Of a stretch of DNA of 64,000 nt, positions 8,293 to 16,805 are shown in pieces (the stretch's first letter is position 1; the number at the start of each line of letters is the position of its first letter). Source of the DNA: Roseiarcus sp963709655 (GTDB taxonomy: Bacteria; Pseudomonadota; Alphaproteobacteria; Rhizobiales; Beijerinckiaceae); contig CAVPXF010000006.1 in assembly GCA_963709655.1 (NCBI GenBank), positions 30,447 to 94,446 on the forward strand, in the 5' to 3' direction. Position numbers and translations under genes: made by a program. The notes below the pieces were generated by a model. That model had not been told where the DNA came from, did not search any database, and worked only from the letters and a program-made list of their open reading frames with translations.

Positions 8293-9426
8293 ATGAAGGG
8301 CATATTGAAAGGATGGGTCGCCTGCACCGGGGCCGCCGCTCTCGCGGCGAGCATCGCATGGACCAGCGGGGCGCACGCCGCCGACAAGAAGTTCAAGATC
8401 TTCCTGTCGATGAGCTACATCGGCAACGACTGGCAGGCCGAAGCCGCCAACATGGTCAAGGCCATGGCCGCGCACAAAGACTTTGCCGACAAGGTCGACC
8501 TCCAGGTGCAGGTCGCCGGCCCGAATGCCCAGCGCCAGATCCAGCAGATCAACGCCATGGTGCAGCAGGGCGCCCAGGCGATCATCGTCTACCCGATCTC
8601 TCCGACGGCGTTGAACAACGCGGTCAAGAACGCCTGCGACAAGGGCGTGATGATCATCGCCTACGACGCCCAGATCACCGAGCCCTGCGCCTACAACGTC
8701 TCGATCGACCAGGAAGAGGCGGGACGCACCACCGCCGAATGGCTGGCGAAGAAGCTGAACGGCAAGGGCGACATCGTCATGATCACCGGCGTCCCGGGAA
8801 CCTCCGTCGACACGCTGCGCACGAAGGCGGCCAAAGAGGTCTTCGCAAAGTACCCCGACATCAAGATCGTCAACGAAGCCGTCGGCATGTGGAGCCAGGC
8901 TGTCGCGCGGACGGAGCTTTCGAAGATTCTCGCGACCCGCAATTGGGATCAGATCGACGGCCTTTGGATGCAGGTCGGCTGCTACACGGCGAACACCATG
9001 CAGATCGAGGCGGGCAAGAAGTCGGATCAGCTCAAACCCTGCGCCGGAGAAGGCTCCAACGGCGGCCGTATCCAGATGCTTCCCGCAGGAACGGAGGTCG
9101 AAGGCGCCAACGGAACCTATGCGCCCATGGGCGCCCCCCGGATCTCGTACGCTTCGCCCCCTTATGCAGGCGGTTATGCGCTGAAGCTCGCGGTCGAAAA
9201 GCTCGAAGGCAAAGACATCCCGAAACGCATCACCTTGCCGCTGCCGCTCGTCACCAACGAGACGATCAAGTACTGCAAGGAGGGAACATGGGCCGAGATG
9301 AAGGAGGGCTGCAACGCGTTCCCGCCGGCGCTCGTGCCCAATCCGGGATGGTTCGCCTCGATCTATTCGCCCGAGACGCCGGAGATAGGATTGCAGGCCG
9401 CGCTCGTGGGCCAGCCTGAACCCTGA
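8293..9426 (+). CDS. Periplasmic sugar-binding protein of ABC importer (Peripla_BP_4 type)
   Basis: 377 residues with a clear signal peptide (MKG..., hydrophobic core AAALAASIAWTSGAHAA, cleavage near residue 30). The mature part has the type I periplasmic fold landmarks of ribose/sugar-binding proteins: QIQQINAMVQQGAQAIIVYP (about 95) and GRTTAEWLAKKL (about 145). Several Cys residues in the mature part could form disulfides. The ATG at 8293 follows GGGAGGA with a spacing of about 7. It captures the substrate in the periplasm and hands it to the permease encoded at 11061. Substrate unknown; the following genes suggest a sugar or sugar acid. Confidence 0.88.
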   Translation: MKGILKGWVACTGAAALAASIAWTSGAHAADKKFKIFLSMSYIGNDWQAEAANMVKAMAAHKDFADKVDLQVQVAGPNAQRQIQQINAMVQQGAQAIIVYPISPTALNNAVKNACDKGVMIIAYDAQITEPCAYNVSIDQEEAGRTTAEWLAKKLNGKGDIVMITGVPGTSVDTLRTKAAKEVFAKYPDIKIVNEAVGMWSQAVARTELSKILATRNWDQIDGLWMQVGCYTANTMQIEAGKKSDQLKPCAGEGSNGGRIQMLPAGTEVEGANGTYAPMGAPRISYASPPYAGGYALKLAVEKLEGKDIPKRITLPLPLVTNETIKYCKEGTWAEMKEGCNAFPPALVPNPGWFASIYSPETPEIGLQAALVGQPEP

Positions 9427-9501
9427 CCAGGAGATGCGGCGGCTGAACCCCGCCGGCCGCCGCCTCCCTTCTCTCTCGTTCTCCCCGCGGAGACCGGCAC
9501 C

Positions 9502-11058
9502 ATGTCCGACACGACCAATTCCGGCAGCGCCGGCGTCCCGGCGATCTCGGTCGAGCATGTACGGAAAGCCTATGGCGCGACGATCGCGGTCGATGACGCC
9601 TCGTTCTCGATCGCCCGCGGCGCTGTTCATGCGCTGCTCGGCGAGAACGGCGCCGGCAAATCGACGATCGTCAAGTTGCTCTCCGGGCTCACACAGCCGA
9701 ACTCGGGGAGCTTGCGTGTATTCGGCCAGGCGGTGCGTTTCTCCTCGCCGAGGAACTCCCAGGCGCGCGGCATCCAGACGGCGTTCCAGGAAATGACGCT
9801 GGTTAAGGACCTGACGGTTCTCAGCAACATGCTTCTGCCGCGAGGTCAGGTCGGTCCCACCGGAATGATCCGTCGCCGTCAGGCGCGGGCGCTGGTCGCG
9901 GCGCATTTCGACCAGCTCGGCATGAGTGACGTGCCGCTGGACGACGAGACCGGCGAACTGGATCTTGCCGTCCAGCAAAAGATCGAGATCGCCCGGGCTC
10001 TGTTCCGCAAGCCGCGCATCCTTCTGCTCGACGAGCCGACGTCCACTCTTACCGGACGCGACGTCGAGTGGCTCGGCCGGATCATCGAGCGACTGCGCAC
10101 TGAAGGCGTGACGGTCGTGTTCATATCGCATCGCCTGCGGGAGGTTAGAGCCTTTTGCGACACGATGACGGTGCTGCGCAACGGGACGCATATCGCAACG
10201 GGCCCTGTCGCGTTCTATCTCGACGACGAGGTCATCCGGATGATCGCCGGGCGCGCGCTTTCCCACGCATTCCCGCCGCGACCGGATAACGGGCCGCGCT
10301 TTGGAGCCGAGGTGCTTGCCGCGGAGCGCATTTCGACTGCCGGCAAGCTCCGCGACGCCTCGTTCAGCCTGCGGTCCGGCGAGATCCTCGGCGTCGCCGG
10401 CCTTCAGGGCATGGGGCAACTCGATCTTTTCCTGGCCTGTTTCGGCATGGCCGACCTGACCGCGGGGCGCCTCCGGGTCGATGGCGAGCCCATCGTCATC
10501 ACCTCGCCGACCGACGCCGTTCGCGCCAACATCGGCATCAGCCTCGTCCCGGAAGACCGCAAGACCGAAGCGCTGTCGTTGACCTTGAGCGGCAAGCACA
10601 ACGTGTCGCTGCCGGTGATCGACCGATTTACCCGCGGGCCGCTGATCGATGTCGCCCGCGAAACGGCGGCGGTCGAAGCGCTTTTCGAGCGTGTCGACGT
10701 GGATCGCCGGGCATTGTGGACGCGTGTCGGCGCGTTTTCCGGAGGCAATCAACAGAAGATCGCCATCGCCAAGTGGCTGCTTGCCGAGAGCCGAGTCCTG
10801 CTGCTGTTCGATCCGACGCGCGGCATCGACGTTGGCACCAAGAACGAGCTCTATCGCCTCGTTCGCGCTTACGCGGATGCGGGCGGAGCGGTTTTGTTGC
10901 ATTCGACCGAAATTCCCGAGCTGGTCTATCTCTGCGATCGCGTGCTTGTCTGCTACGCCGGCCGGATCGCCTGCGACATTCCCGCGGATCAGCTCTCGGA
11001 GGAGGCGATCCTGCGCGCCGCGCTGGGTGGAGAGGCTGGCCCGCGGAGGGCCGCGTGA
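9502..11058 (+). CDS. Sugar ABC transporter ATP-binding protein (two ABC domains)
   Basis: 518 residues, the duplicated ATPase typical of ribose/xylose-type (CUT2) importers. The first domain has Walker A GENGAGKS (about residue 49), a weakened signature (ELDLAVQQKIEIARAL) and Walker B ILLLDEPTS (about 173). The second domain has a degenerate Walker A (GLQGMGQLD) and a full signature SGGNQQKIAIAKWL (about 413). This asymmetry is normal for the family. It follows the binding protein by 75 bases and its TGA overlaps a possible GTG start of the permease gene, so translation is probably coupled. Confidence 0.9.
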   Translation: MSDTTNSGSAGVPAISVEHVRKAYGATIAVDDASFSIARGAVHALLGENGAGKSTIVKLLSGLTQPNSGSLRVFGQAVRFSSPRNSQARGIQTAFQEMTLVKDLTVLSNMLLPRGQVGPTGMIRRRQARALVAAHFDQLGMSDVPLDDETGELDLAVQQKIEIARALFRKPRILLLDEPTSTLTGRDVEWLGRIIERLRTEGVTVVFISHRLREVRAFCDTMTVLRNGTHIATGPVAFYLDDEVIRMIAGRALSHAFPPRPDNGPRFGAEVLAAERISTAGKLRDASFSLRSGEILGVAGLQGMGQLDLFLACFGMADLTAGRLRVDGEPIVITSPTDAVRANIGISLVPEDRKTEALSLTLSGKHNVSLPVIDRFTRGPLIDVARETAAVEALFERVDVDRRALWTRVGAFSGGNQQKIAIAKWLLAESRVLLLFDPTRGIDVGTKNELYRLVRAYADAGGAVLLHSTEIPELVYLCDRVLVCYAGRIACDIPADQLSEEAILRAALGGEAGPRRAA

Positions 11059-11060
11059 CG

Positions 11061-13136
11061 ATGGCGACCGCGGCGACCCACGCGCGCGAACTCCTCGAGC
11101 CGGCCTCGCCGTTCAAGCGTCTGGCGAGGGAGCGGCGGCTCCTGATCGCCGTCGCGGTTTTCCTCGTGCTGTTCGCGACCGTGGCCAGCATCGGTTCGGC
11201 CCGGCTCACCTACTATGATCTTTCCCAGCTCGCATCGAGCGGAGCCCCGCTCGCGCTTGCGGCGATAGGCCAGACCATTGTCATCCTGGCGGGAGGTTTC
11301 GATCTCTCGGCCGGCGCGGCGATCTCGCTCGTCAATGTCGCGTTGGCCTCCTCGCTCCAGGACCCGTCTTTGTCGCCGCTTGTCGTCGTCGCCGCGGGCG
11401 TCGGGATCGGAATGGCTTCCGGCGCCTTCAACGGCTTTTTCGTTGCCGTTCTACGCATGCAGCCAATCGTCGTGACGCTCGCGACCATGTTCATTTTACA
11501 GGGCGTCACCCTGCTGATCATGGACAAGCCCGGCGGCCAGGTCTCGCCGGCATTGGGCGACCTCCTGCTCGGCGACGCCGTTCCGAACCTCCTGCCCAAG
11601 TCCGTGTTGCTGATCATCCTGGTTCTGGCGGCGTGGGCCTGGCTCAAGCGGACCAATTTGGGCGTTGGAATCTACGCCGTCGGGGGCGACGTCAATTCGG
11701 CGCGCGCCGTCGGCGTGCCGACGCGTTTCGTTCAGTTCATGGTCTTCGTCGTGGGCGGCGGCTGCTATGGCTTGGCGGGCGTCTTCATCAGCGCTCAGAC
11801 CGGATCGGCCGATCCGCTAATCGGAAACCCGATGCTGCTCCAGATGTTCGCGGCCGTCGTGGTCGGGGGAACAACGCTCGGTGGAGGACGCGGCGGTCCG
11901 CTCGGCACTGTGTTCGGCGCCTACATCCTTATGATGGTGGTCAACATCCTCCTGGTTCTCGATGTCTCGGCCTATTATTCGACCGTCGCGGAAGGGTCGA
12001 TCCTCATTCTCGCGGTCCTCGCCGCGGAGCTGCGCCCAGGTTCGCCGCTTGCCCGGCACATCCGCCACGTCGCGCTCCGGACCCGGGGGCGCGCGCAAGG
12101 GACGCTCCCTTCGCAGCGTCCGGCGGAAGCCCGACGTCTCAGCCTTCCGGCCGTCGACAAGCCATCTCGCGCGAAAGCGTCTCCGAGGCCCAACATTCTC
12201 GTCCGCAACGCCGAAACGTTGCGTTTCGCCCTGCCCTCCTATGTTTGCTTTGCCTTGGTCGTCCTGGCGACGCAGGCGACGCTGGGTCATGCACTGACAA
12301 GCTGGTCCTATTTCAATTCGCTGCTCGTCCTCTCCTCGTTTCTCGCGGTGCTCGCGCTCGGGCAAGGGACCGTCATTTTGACGGGCGGCCTCGATCTCTC
12401 TGTGCCCTGGACCATTGGCCTAAGCGGCATCCTGCTCGCCGGACTGGTCAAGGGTTCGGACGCCGCGCTTCTCTACGCGCTGCCGGTCGCGCTGCTCGTC
12501 GGTCTGGCAGTGGGTTTCGTCAACGGCGCAGGCATCGTGCTTCTCGGTGTCTCCCCGATCGTCATGACGCTCGCCCTCAACGGAATCCTGCAAGGCGTCG
12601 CCCTCATCTATTCCAATGGCACCCCGGACGGATTCTCCTCGCCGCTGCTCAGGCTATTCATGACGGACCACGCGCTGTTCGCCACACCGGTCGTCCTGTT
12701 CGTCGCGCTCTTCGCCGTCGTCGCGGCTCTGCTGCTCGGCCGCACGGCATTCGGCCGCCGCGTCTATTCCGTCGGCAACGGCGAACGGGTCGCAGCGCTT
12801 TCCGGGGTTCCGGTCAGCCAGACGCTGATCGCCGTTTACATGCTGTCTGGTCTCTGCTCGTCGATCGTCGGGATTCTACTGACCGGCTTCTCCGGCCAGG
12901 CGAGCCTCGGCATGGGCGACGAGTACCTTTTGCCGTCGATCGCCGTCGTCGTGATCGGGGGCGCTCTCATCACCGGCGGCCGCGGCAGCTATCTCGGGAT
13001 GCTCGGCGGCGCGCTGCTCCTGACGGCGCTGCAAACCCTGCTCGCCGGAACCATGCTGCCATATGCGACACGTACCATAGTTTTCGGCGTCGTCGTGCTC
13101 GCCGCGGTGATGGCGCTGCGCGAGAGGCGAGGTTGA
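11061..13136 (+). CDS. Sugar ABC transporter permease, two permease domains fused in one chain
   Basis: 691 residues, about twice the usual 320-350 of a CUT2 permease. Residues 1 to about 330 and about 385 to 691 each carry the BPD_transp_2 pattern: IGQTIVILAGGFDLSAGA... and VVVGGTTLGGGRG in the first half; LGQGTVILTGGLDLSVP... and VVVIGGALITGGRGSYLG in the second. A hydrophilic linker rich in Arg and Pro (about 335-385) joins them. The dimeric membrane channel is therefore made from one polypeptide. The two halves are clearly diverged, so this is an old fusion or two paralogues joined, not a recent duplication. ATG 11061 was chosen; GTG 11055, overlapping the previous stop, is an alternative. 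Confidence 0.88.
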   Translation: MATAATHARELLEPASPFKRLARERRLLIAVAVFLVLFATVASIGSARLTYYDLSQLASSGAPLALAAIGQTIVILAGGFDLSAGAAISLVNVALASSLQDPSLSPLVVVAAGVGIGMASGAFNGFFVAVLRMQPIVVTLATMFILQGVTLLIMDKPGGQVSPALGDLLLGDAVPNLLPKSVLLIILVLAAWAWLKRTNLGVGIYAVGGDVNSARAVGVPTRFVQFMVFVVGGGCYGLAGVFISAQTGSADPLIGNPMLLQMFAAVVVGGTTLGGGRGGPLGTVFGAYILMMVVNILLVLDVSAYYSTVAEGSILILAVLAAELRPGSPLARHIRHVALRTRGRAQGTLPSQRPAEARRLSLPAVDKPSRAKASPRPNILVRNAETLRFALPSYVCFALVVLATQATLGHALTSWSYFNSLLVLSSFLAVLALGQGTVILTGGLDLSVPWTIGLSGILLAGLVKGSDAALLYALPVALLVGLAVGFVNGAGIVLLGVSPIVMTLALNGILQGVALIYSNGTPDGFSSPLLRLFMTDHALFATPVVLFVALFAVVAALLLGRTAFGRRVYSVGNGERVAALSGVPVSQTLIAVYMLSGLCSSIVGILLTGFSGQASLGMGDEYLLPSIAVVVIGGALITGGRGSYLGMLGGALLLTALQTLLAGTMLPYATRTIVFGVVVLAAVMALRERRG

Positions 13137-13151
13137 GCAATCGGAGCGGCC

Positions 13152-13943
13152 ATGAGCGACATCCCTGACGTCTTCGCCCTCGCCCGGGGCTTGCGGATCC
13201 TGGTCACCGCCGGCGCGTCCGGAATAGGCCGGGCGATCAGCGACCTCTTGATCGCGAGGGGCGCGCGCGTGCACATCTGCGACGTCTCCGACGACTTCCT
13301 CGCCGAGTTTCGCGCCGCGCATCCCGAGGCGGTCGTAACGAAGGCGGACGTCGCATCGGACGCCGACGTGTCTCGTCTCTTCGCCGAGGTCGCGAGGTCG
13401 CTCGGCGGCCTCGACGTCCTTGTCAACAACGCGGGCGTCGCGGGTCCGACTGGCGGCGTCGAGGAGATCCGGCCCGAGGATTGGCGGCGCACGATCGACG
13501 TCTGCCTTACGGGACAGTTCCTCTGCGCCCACCATGCCGTGCCGATGCTGAAGGCCGCGGGCGGCGGCGCAATCGTCAATCTCTCCTCTGCGGCGGGACG
13601 TTTTGGCTATGCATTCCGCACCCCCTATTCCGCTGCGAAATGGGGCGTCATCGGCTTAACTCAGAGCCTCGCCAAGGAACTCGGTCCCTCCAACATTCGC
13701 GTGAACGCAATTCTTCCAGGAATTGTCGAGGGTCCGCGCATGACGGGCGTGATTGCGGCCCGAGCCAGGCAGACGAACGTGTCGTACGAGGTCATGGAGA
13801 AGACCTATCTCGATCGCGTGTCGCTGCGTCGCATGGTGACGGCCGAAGACGTCGCCGCCACAGTCGCCTATCTGCTCTCGCCGGCGGGCCGCAACATCTC
13901 CGGCCAGTCGATCGGCGTGGACGGCAATGTCGAAACGCTGTGA
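13152..13943 (+). CDS. SDR family oxidoreductase, probable sugar (acid) dehydrogenase
   Basis: 263 residues. The glycine motif TAGASGIG is near residues 19-26, NNAGVAGPTGG near 96-106, a catalytic Ser in NLSSAAGRFG (about 141) and the YSAAKWGVIG Tyr/Lys near 159. The C-terminus (GQSIGVDGNVETL) is that of classical SDRs. It starts 15 bases after the permease gene and is followed by a 3-hydroxyacid dehydrogenase, beta-keto acid cleavage enzyme and two lactonases. The likely first step is oxidation of the imported aldose to a lactone, or of an aldonate hydroxyl. That assignment rests on context, not on a substrate signature. Confidence 0.85.
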   Translation: MSDIPDVFALARGLRILVTAGASGIGRAISDLLIARGARVHICDVSDDFLAEFRAAHPEAVVTKADVASDADVSRLFAEVARSLGGLDVLVNNAGVAGPTGGVEEIRPEDWRRTIDVCLTGQFLCAHHAVPMLKAAGGGAIVNLSSAAGRFGYAFRTPYSAAKWGVIGLTQSLAKELGPSNIRVNAILPGIVEGPRMTGVIAARARQTNVSYEVMEKTYLDRVSLRRMVTAEDVAATVAYLLSPAGRNISGQSIGVDGNVETL

Positions 13944-13971
13944 CGCGCGCGCACAATAGAAGGAACGGGCC

Positions 13972-14919
13972 GTGAGCAAGGTCGCCGTCATCGGATCGGG
14001 CTTCATCGGTCGGGCATGGGCGATCAGCTTTGCCCGCGGCGATCACGAAATTGCGCTCTGGGACGTGGATCCGCAGGCGGCGGAGAGAGCGCTTGCCTAC
14101 ATCGATCAGCTCCTGCCGGCGCTTGAAGCGAACGATCTTCTGAATGGGACTACGGCGAAAAGAGTCGCAGCGCGTATGCGAGCGGCGCCGACGCTGGAGG
14201 TGGCCCTCGAGAGCGCGGTTCACGTCCAGGAAAACACGCCTGAAGACGTCGAGATCAAGCGCGAGGTCTTTGCCAGGCTGGACGCCGCCGCCGCGCCGGG
14301 CGCCGTTCTGGCCAGCTCGACCTCGGCGATCCTGCCCTCGGCGTTCACCGAGACATTGCCGGGACGCGGGCGCTGTCTGGTCGTTCACCCCATCAACCCG
14401 CCCTATCTCGTTCCCGCCGCCGAGGTCGTGCCAGCGCCCTGGACTGACGCCGGCGTCGTCGAGCGGACGGCGGCGCTCCTGCGCGCGGTCGGGCACACGC
14501 CGATCGTGATGCGGCGGGAGATCGACGGTTTCGTTATGAACCGACTTCAAGGCGCCCTGCTCGAAGAGGCGTTCCGGCTGGTCGCGGACGGGTTCGCCAG
14601 CATTGAGGATGTCGACGTCGGCATCCGAGACGGGCTCGCGCTTCGTTGGTCCTTCATGGGTCCGTTCGAAACCATCGATCTCAATGCGCCTGCCGGCGTC
14701 CGCGACTACGCCAGGCGGTACCAGACAATCTATTCGCGCATCTTCCCTTCGACCCAGCGGAGGGTCGACTGGAGCGGGCCGGTGATGGACGAAGTCGAGG
14801 CGGAACGCCGCAAACGCTTGCCCACTGACCGGCTGGTGGAGCGCCAGGCATGGCGCGATCGCCGGCTCATGGCCCTCGCGGCGCACAAGCGTCGCTCGGA
14901 CACGGATATCGGAAAATAG
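13972..14919 (+). CDS. 3-hydroxyacyl-CoA dehydrogenase family protein, lambda-crystallin / L-gulonate 3-dehydrogenase type
   Basis: 315 residues from a GTG start. The N-terminal NAD-binding motif GSGFIGRAW is at residues 8-16. The HPINPPYLVP segment (about 140-150), with the catalytic His and the flanking Pro-Pro, is the hallmark of the CRYL1/L-gulonate 3-dehydrogenase and carnitine dehydrogenase branch rather than of fatty acid FadB enzymes. DGFVMNRLQGALLEEAFRLV (about 184) is the helical C-terminal domain. Such enzymes oxidise the 3-hydroxyl of a free acid to a beta-keto acid. The next gene cleaves beta-keto acids, so the two form a natural pair. Here the acid is probably an aldonate from the lactonases downstream. 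Confidence 0.85.
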   Translation: MSKVAVIGSGFIGRAWAISFARGDHEIALWDVDPQAAERALAYIDQLLPALEANDLLNGTTAKRVAARMRAAPTLEVALESAVHVQENTPEDVEIKREVFARLDAAAAPGAVLASSTSAILPSAFTETLPGRGRCLVVHPINPPYLVPAAEVVPAPWTDAGVVERTAALLRAVGHTPIVMRREIDGFVMNRLQGALLEEAFRLVADGFASIEDVDVGIRDGLALRWSFMGPFETIDLNAPAGVRDYARRYQTIYSRIFPSTQRRVDWSGPVMDEVEAERRKRLPTDRLVERQAWRDRRLMALAAHKRRSDTDIGK

Positions 14920-14942
14920 GCCGATTAAAGGAGGAGCGCGTT

Positions 14943-15875
14943 ATGTCGTCCGGCAACAAGGTCATCATCACCTGCGCGATCACGGGCGCAATCCATACGC
15001 CGTCCATGTCGCCCTACCTGCCCGTGACAGCCGACGAGATCGCGGAGGCTGCGATCGGGGCGGCCGAGGCGGGAGCGGCGATCGTCCACCTGCACGCGCG
15101 TGACGAAAAGACTGGGCGGCCCGACCAAAGCCCGGAGGCCTTCGCGCGCTTCCTGCCGCGGATCAAGCAATCGACCAAAGCAGTCGTGAACCTGACGACC
15201 GGCGGCGCCCCCTACATGACGGTCCAGGAGCGGGTGAAACCCGCCGAAGTCTTCAGGCCCGAGGTGGCTTCGCTCAACATGGGCTCGATGAATTTTGGCC
15301 TCTTTCCGATGCTCAATCGGTTCAAAAGCTTCAAGCACGACTGGGAGCCGCAGGCGCTGGAAAACTCGCGCGACCTGGTGTTCCGCAACACCTATAAGGA
15401 CATCGAGTTCGTCCTGCGCACCCTCAGCGACGCCGGAACGCGGTTCGAGTTCGAGTGCTACGACACTGCGCATCTCTACAATCTCGCCCACTTCCTCGAA
15501 CGGGGGCTCGTGAGGCCGCCGCTCTTCGTGCAAACCGTGTTCGGCATACTCGGCGGCATTGGCCCGCATCCGGAAGACGTGATGCACATGAAGCGCACCG
15601 CGGACCGGCTGTTCGGCAAGCAGTACAAATGGTCGGTGCTCGGCGCCGGCCGCAGTCAATTGCCGATCGCCGCCCAGGCGGCGGCGATGGGGGGCAACGT
15701 GCGCGTCGGACTCGAGGATTCGCTTTGGGCCGGCCCCGGGCGGCTCGCGACCAGCAACGCGGAACAAGTCCGCGCCGTGCGCCAGATTATCGAGGGTCTC
15801 GGCCTCTCGGTCGCGAGCCCCGACGAGGCGCGCGAAATCTTGGAGCTCAAAGGCGGCGACCGCGTCGCATTTTGA
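14943..15875 (+). CDS. Beta-keto acid cleavage enzyme (BKACE, formerly DUF849)
   Basis: 310 residues, the normal length for the family. The metal-binding HLH pair is in AAIVHLHARDEKTGRPDQ (about residue 46-48), and the conserved Glu of the VGLEDSLWAG segment is near 250. BKACE enzymes are zinc-dependent TIM barrels that condense a beta-keto acid with acetyl-CoA and release acetoacetate plus a new CoA ester; Kce in lysine fermentation and the dehydrocarnitine enzyme are the known cases. ATG 14943 is preceded by AAAGGAGGAG. It follows the 3-dehydrogenase by 23 bases. A BKACE beside sugar lactonases and a sugar importer is unusual (see findings). Confidence 0.88.
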   Translation: MSSGNKVIITCAITGAIHTPSMSPYLPVTADEIAEAAIGAAEAGAAIVHLHARDEKTGRPDQSPEAFARFLPRIKQSTKAVVNLTTGGAPYMTVQERVKPAEVFRPEVASLNMGSMNFGLFPMLNRFKSFKHDWEPQALENSRDLVFRNTYKDIEFVLRTLSDAGTRFEFECYDTAHLYNLAHFLERGLVRPPLFVQTVFGILGGIGPHPEDVMHMKRTADRLFGKQYKWSVLGAGRSQLPIAAQAAAMGGNVRVGLEDSLWAGPGRLATSNAEQVRAVRQIIEGLGLSVASPDEAREILELKGGDRVAF

Positions 15876-15890
15876 TCGGAGGATCGGGAC

Positions 15891-16769
15891 ATGCTGCGGA
15901 TCGAGCTTCTGATCGACGCCCACGCCGAGCTCGGCGAAGGTCCGCTTTGGGACGTCGCCGAACAGCGTCTGTTCTGGATCGACAGCCTCGGCGCCAAGGT
16001 TCATTCCTGCGACGCAGGCGGCCACGACCCACGGAGCTGGGACGTGCCTGAGCACATCGGTTCGCTGGCGCTACGAAAGTCCGGCGGCGCTGTCGTCGCC
16101 CTCCGCGACGGCTTCTACACGCTCGATTTCGGCAGCGGCGCTTGCCGAAAGCTCACCGATCCCGATCCCGGCAGGGCGCGCATCCGGATGAATGACGGCA
16201 AGGTCGACCGCCGTGGTCGTTTCATTGCCGGCTACATGGATTACGAGGAACGCGACCCTATCTGCGGGCTCTTTCGCCTCGACCCGGCCGGCGCCGTTGC
16301 GAAGCTCGACGACGGCATTGTCTGCTCAAACGGGCCATGTTGGAGTCCGGATGGCCGCACCTTCTACTTCGCCGACACCTATACCCGCGAAATCTGGGCC
16401 TACGACTACGACGAGGAAACCGGGTCGGCGTCGCGCCGCCGGGTGTTTTGCTCCTTTCCTGGTCTTGGGCTCAAGGGCCTGCCGGACGGCGCGACAGTCG
16501 ACGCGGAAGGCTTCGTCTGGAGCGTGTCGGTCTATGAGGGCAAGCTCGTCCGCATCGGGCCCGACGGCAAGCTGGATCGCGTCGTCGGGCTCCCGGTCGA
16601 AAGCACGACCAGCCTCAGTTTCGGAGGCCCCGGCCTCGACGTGGCCTACGTGACCTCGATGGCGCGCGCCGTGAAAGGCGTGAGACCCAAGGAACGTGAG
16701 GCGGGCGCGCTCTTTGCCGTCCATGGCCTCGGGATCCAGGGACTGCCCGAGCCCCGCTTCGCTGGGTGA
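15891..16769 (+). CDS. SMP-30/gluconolactonase family protein (first of a tandem pair)
   Basis: 292 residues, a six-bladed beta-propeller lactonase. The metal-binding Glu is in ELGEGPLWDV (about 14-18), the Asn in CSNGPCWSPDGRTFYFADT (about 145) and the Asp in DGATVDAEGFVWS (about 200). These enzymes hydrolyse aldono-1,4- or 1,5-lactones to aldonates with a divalent metal. It begins 15 bases after the BKACE gene and is followed 36 bases later by a clear paralogue, so lactone opening seems to be a key step. Relaxed or distinct specificities of the two copies are both possible. Confidence 0.88.
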   Translation: MLRIELLIDAHAELGEGPLWDVAEQRLFWIDSLGAKVHSCDAGGHDPRSWDVPEHIGSLALRKSGGAVVALRDGFYTLDFGSGACRKLTDPDPGRARIRMNDGKVDRRGRFIAGYMDYEERDPICGLFRLDPAGAVAKLDDGIVCSNGPCWSPDGRTFYFADTYTREIWAYDYDEETGSASRRRVFCSFPGLGLKGLPDGATVDAEGFVWSVSVYEGKLVRIGPDGKLDRVVGLPVESTTSLSFGGPGLDVAYVTSMARAVKGVRPKEREAGALFAVHGLGIQGLPEPRFAG

Positions 16770-16805
16770 AAACGAACTAAATTTCGCGTCCAATGGGAGG
16801 AACTG

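Noticed and set aside
10674..10684. GAAGCGCTTTT inside the ATPase gene as another LacI operator
   Set aside because: It is within coding sequence, lacks full symmetry and is not near a start; chance match.
8203..10902. Minus-strand open frame of 899 residues opposite the sugar importer
   Set aside because: The plus strand encodes a binding protein and an ATPase with all motifs; the antisense frame is charged low-complexity sequence typical of GC-rich shadows.
10716..11060. N-terminal extension of the fused permease frame
   Set aside because: These 115 residues overlap the ATPase gene out of frame and are not permease-like; translation most likely starts at 11061.
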